From positions 1-5,740 of the forward strand of contig JAEEQU010000056.1 of NCBI GenBank assembly GCA_016285415.1: DNA of 5,740 nt, read 5' to 3'. Positions 5,286 through 5,740 of the stretch are shown here, in pieces. The position numbers and the translations under genes are program-made. Within the stretch, counting starts at the first letter, position 1. The number at the start of each line of letters is the position of its first letter. The stretch is from Alphaproteobacteria bacterium (GTDB lineage Bacteria > Pseudomonadota > Alphaproteobacteria > Rs-D84). Under the pieces are notes generated by a model. It did no database searches. It worked only from the letters and a program-made list of their open reading frames with translations, and was not told the DNA's origin.

Positions 5286-5740
5286 ATGAGAAAAGTCAGT
5301 ATTTCTGCCGCTTTGATGGTGTTTTGTGCTTTCGCATCCGGCGTGGCGGGTGCCGCGTATCCAGTATATCAAAACTATCAAGGGGCGCAAAATGTACCAG
5401 TATATCAACAACAATATCAGCAGCAAATGAGGGGGCAGTACAATGGCAATTATGTTGCACCGGGTCTTGTGCAGTTGCCTGCGACCAATAGCACGGTTTT
5501 AACCGTAAATTCGGCGGTTGCGGCGGCACCGACACGTGTAACAGGTGCATTACCCCAGGTTGGATCTGCGGCCGCGGCGGCGGGTCGTCGGTATTACCAG
5601 CCCGCAGATTATGATAGATTGTCGGATAGTGGTTTGTATATTGGTTTGTCTGCGGCATACACCGCAAGTATTACGGGTTCTATGAAGGCGGATTATATTG
5701 GTGAAACATCCAATGGAAATGTGATTGACTATACTGTTCC
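5286..5740 (+). CDS. Exported surface protein with Gln/Tyr-rich linker and beta-barrel start (cut by window edge)
   Basis: The open frame runs from ATG 5286 to the window edge (151 codons). Seen: a signal peptide at 1-23 (MRK, hydrophobic core, AGA cleavage site); a low-complexity segment at about 25-60 rich in Gln, Tyr and Asn, with a near-repeat of PVYQ (26-29 and 38-41) and the tract QQQYQQQ (41-47); an Ala/Val/Thr-rich stretch (61-100) with a run of five Ala (95-99); a basic RRYY (101-104); then DSGLYIGLSAAYTASITG (114-131), which reads like the first strand and hairpin of an outer-membrane barrel of the 8-strand OmpA/surface-antigen style. I infer a surface barrel with an N-terminal flexible extension in the periplasm. 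C14 lies in the signal core without a lipobox around it, so this is not a lipoprotein. The ribosome site is weak: GAGAG next to the start, or AAAGG 13 bases away. The reverse-strand open frames here are shadows of this coding region. Family and function are unknown. Confidence 0.75.
   Translation, partial: MRKVSISAALMVFCAFASGVAGAAYPVYQNYQGAQNVPVYQQQYQQQMRGQYNGNYVAPGLVQLPATNSTVLTVNSAVAAAPTRVTGALPQVGSAAAAAGRRYYQPADYDRLSDSGLYIGLSAAYTASITGSMKADYIGETSNGNVIDYTV

Noticed and set aside
5325..5330. Cysteine at residue 14 of the last protein as a lipoprotein attachment site
   Set aside because: The residues before it (VF) do not fit a lipobox, and a normal AGA cleavage site lies downstream at residues 21-23.
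5296..5667. A 123-codon open frame on the minus strand
   Set aside because: The protein is a His/Pro/Gln-rich artefact of the opposite strand; the plus-strand frame has a signal peptide, promoter and barrel-like sequence.

Overview
The window looks like a stretch of chromosome from an AT-rich Gram-negative bacterium. Two genes encode exported outer-membrane-type proteins, one of them with a terminal Phe. The tRNA gene encodes its own CCA, and promoters of the sigma-70 type (TTGACA / TATAAT-like) can be read upstream of most genes. The SodB, CvpA and TrhP-like sequences are proteobacterial in character, and an alphaproteobacterium, perhaps host-associated and uncultured, is my best guess. That placement is an inference from composition and protein style, not from a marker gene. 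I see no transposase, integrase, CRISPR array or phage module.

Layout. (1) Positions 1-432, minus strand: the N-terminal three quarters of an iron-type superoxide dismutase, cut by the window edge. (2) Positions 574-1923, plus strand, divergent from sodB: a two-gene unit of a secreted, C-terminally membrane-anchored thioredoxin/glutaredoxin-fold protein with a CPHC active site, followed 12 bases later by a CvpA-family inner-membrane protein. The unit ends at a hairpin terminator that also suits the opposing tRNA gene. (3) Positions 1958-2033, minus strand: tRNA-Thr(UGU) with its own promoter. (4) Positions 2129-3373, plus strand, divergent from the tRNA: a U32-family protein that closely resembles TrhP (YegQ), the enzyme that starts 5-hydroxyuridine formation at U34 of tRNAs. 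(5) Positions 3401-3943, minus strand: an unrecognised 180-residue protein, convergent with trhP. (6) Positions 3944-4180: a 237-base divergent control region with two face-to-face TTGACA-type -35 boxes, an inverted repeat between them, and a leader of about 108 bases. (7) Positions 4181-5167, plus strand: an outer-membrane beta-barrel protein with its own strong terminator. (8) From 5286 to the right edge, plus strand: the start of a second exported protein, with a Gln/Tyr-rich linker followed by what looks like the first strands of another beta-barrel.

How they may work together: the most suggestive pairing is trhP beside tRNA-Thr(UGU), a U34 tRNA of the class TrhP acts on, transcribed back to back from a 95-base spacer. 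The left part groups an oxidative-stress enzyme (SOD) with a periplasmic thiol oxidoreductase, but they are divergent and a shared role is only a guess. The right part is devoted to the cell surface.
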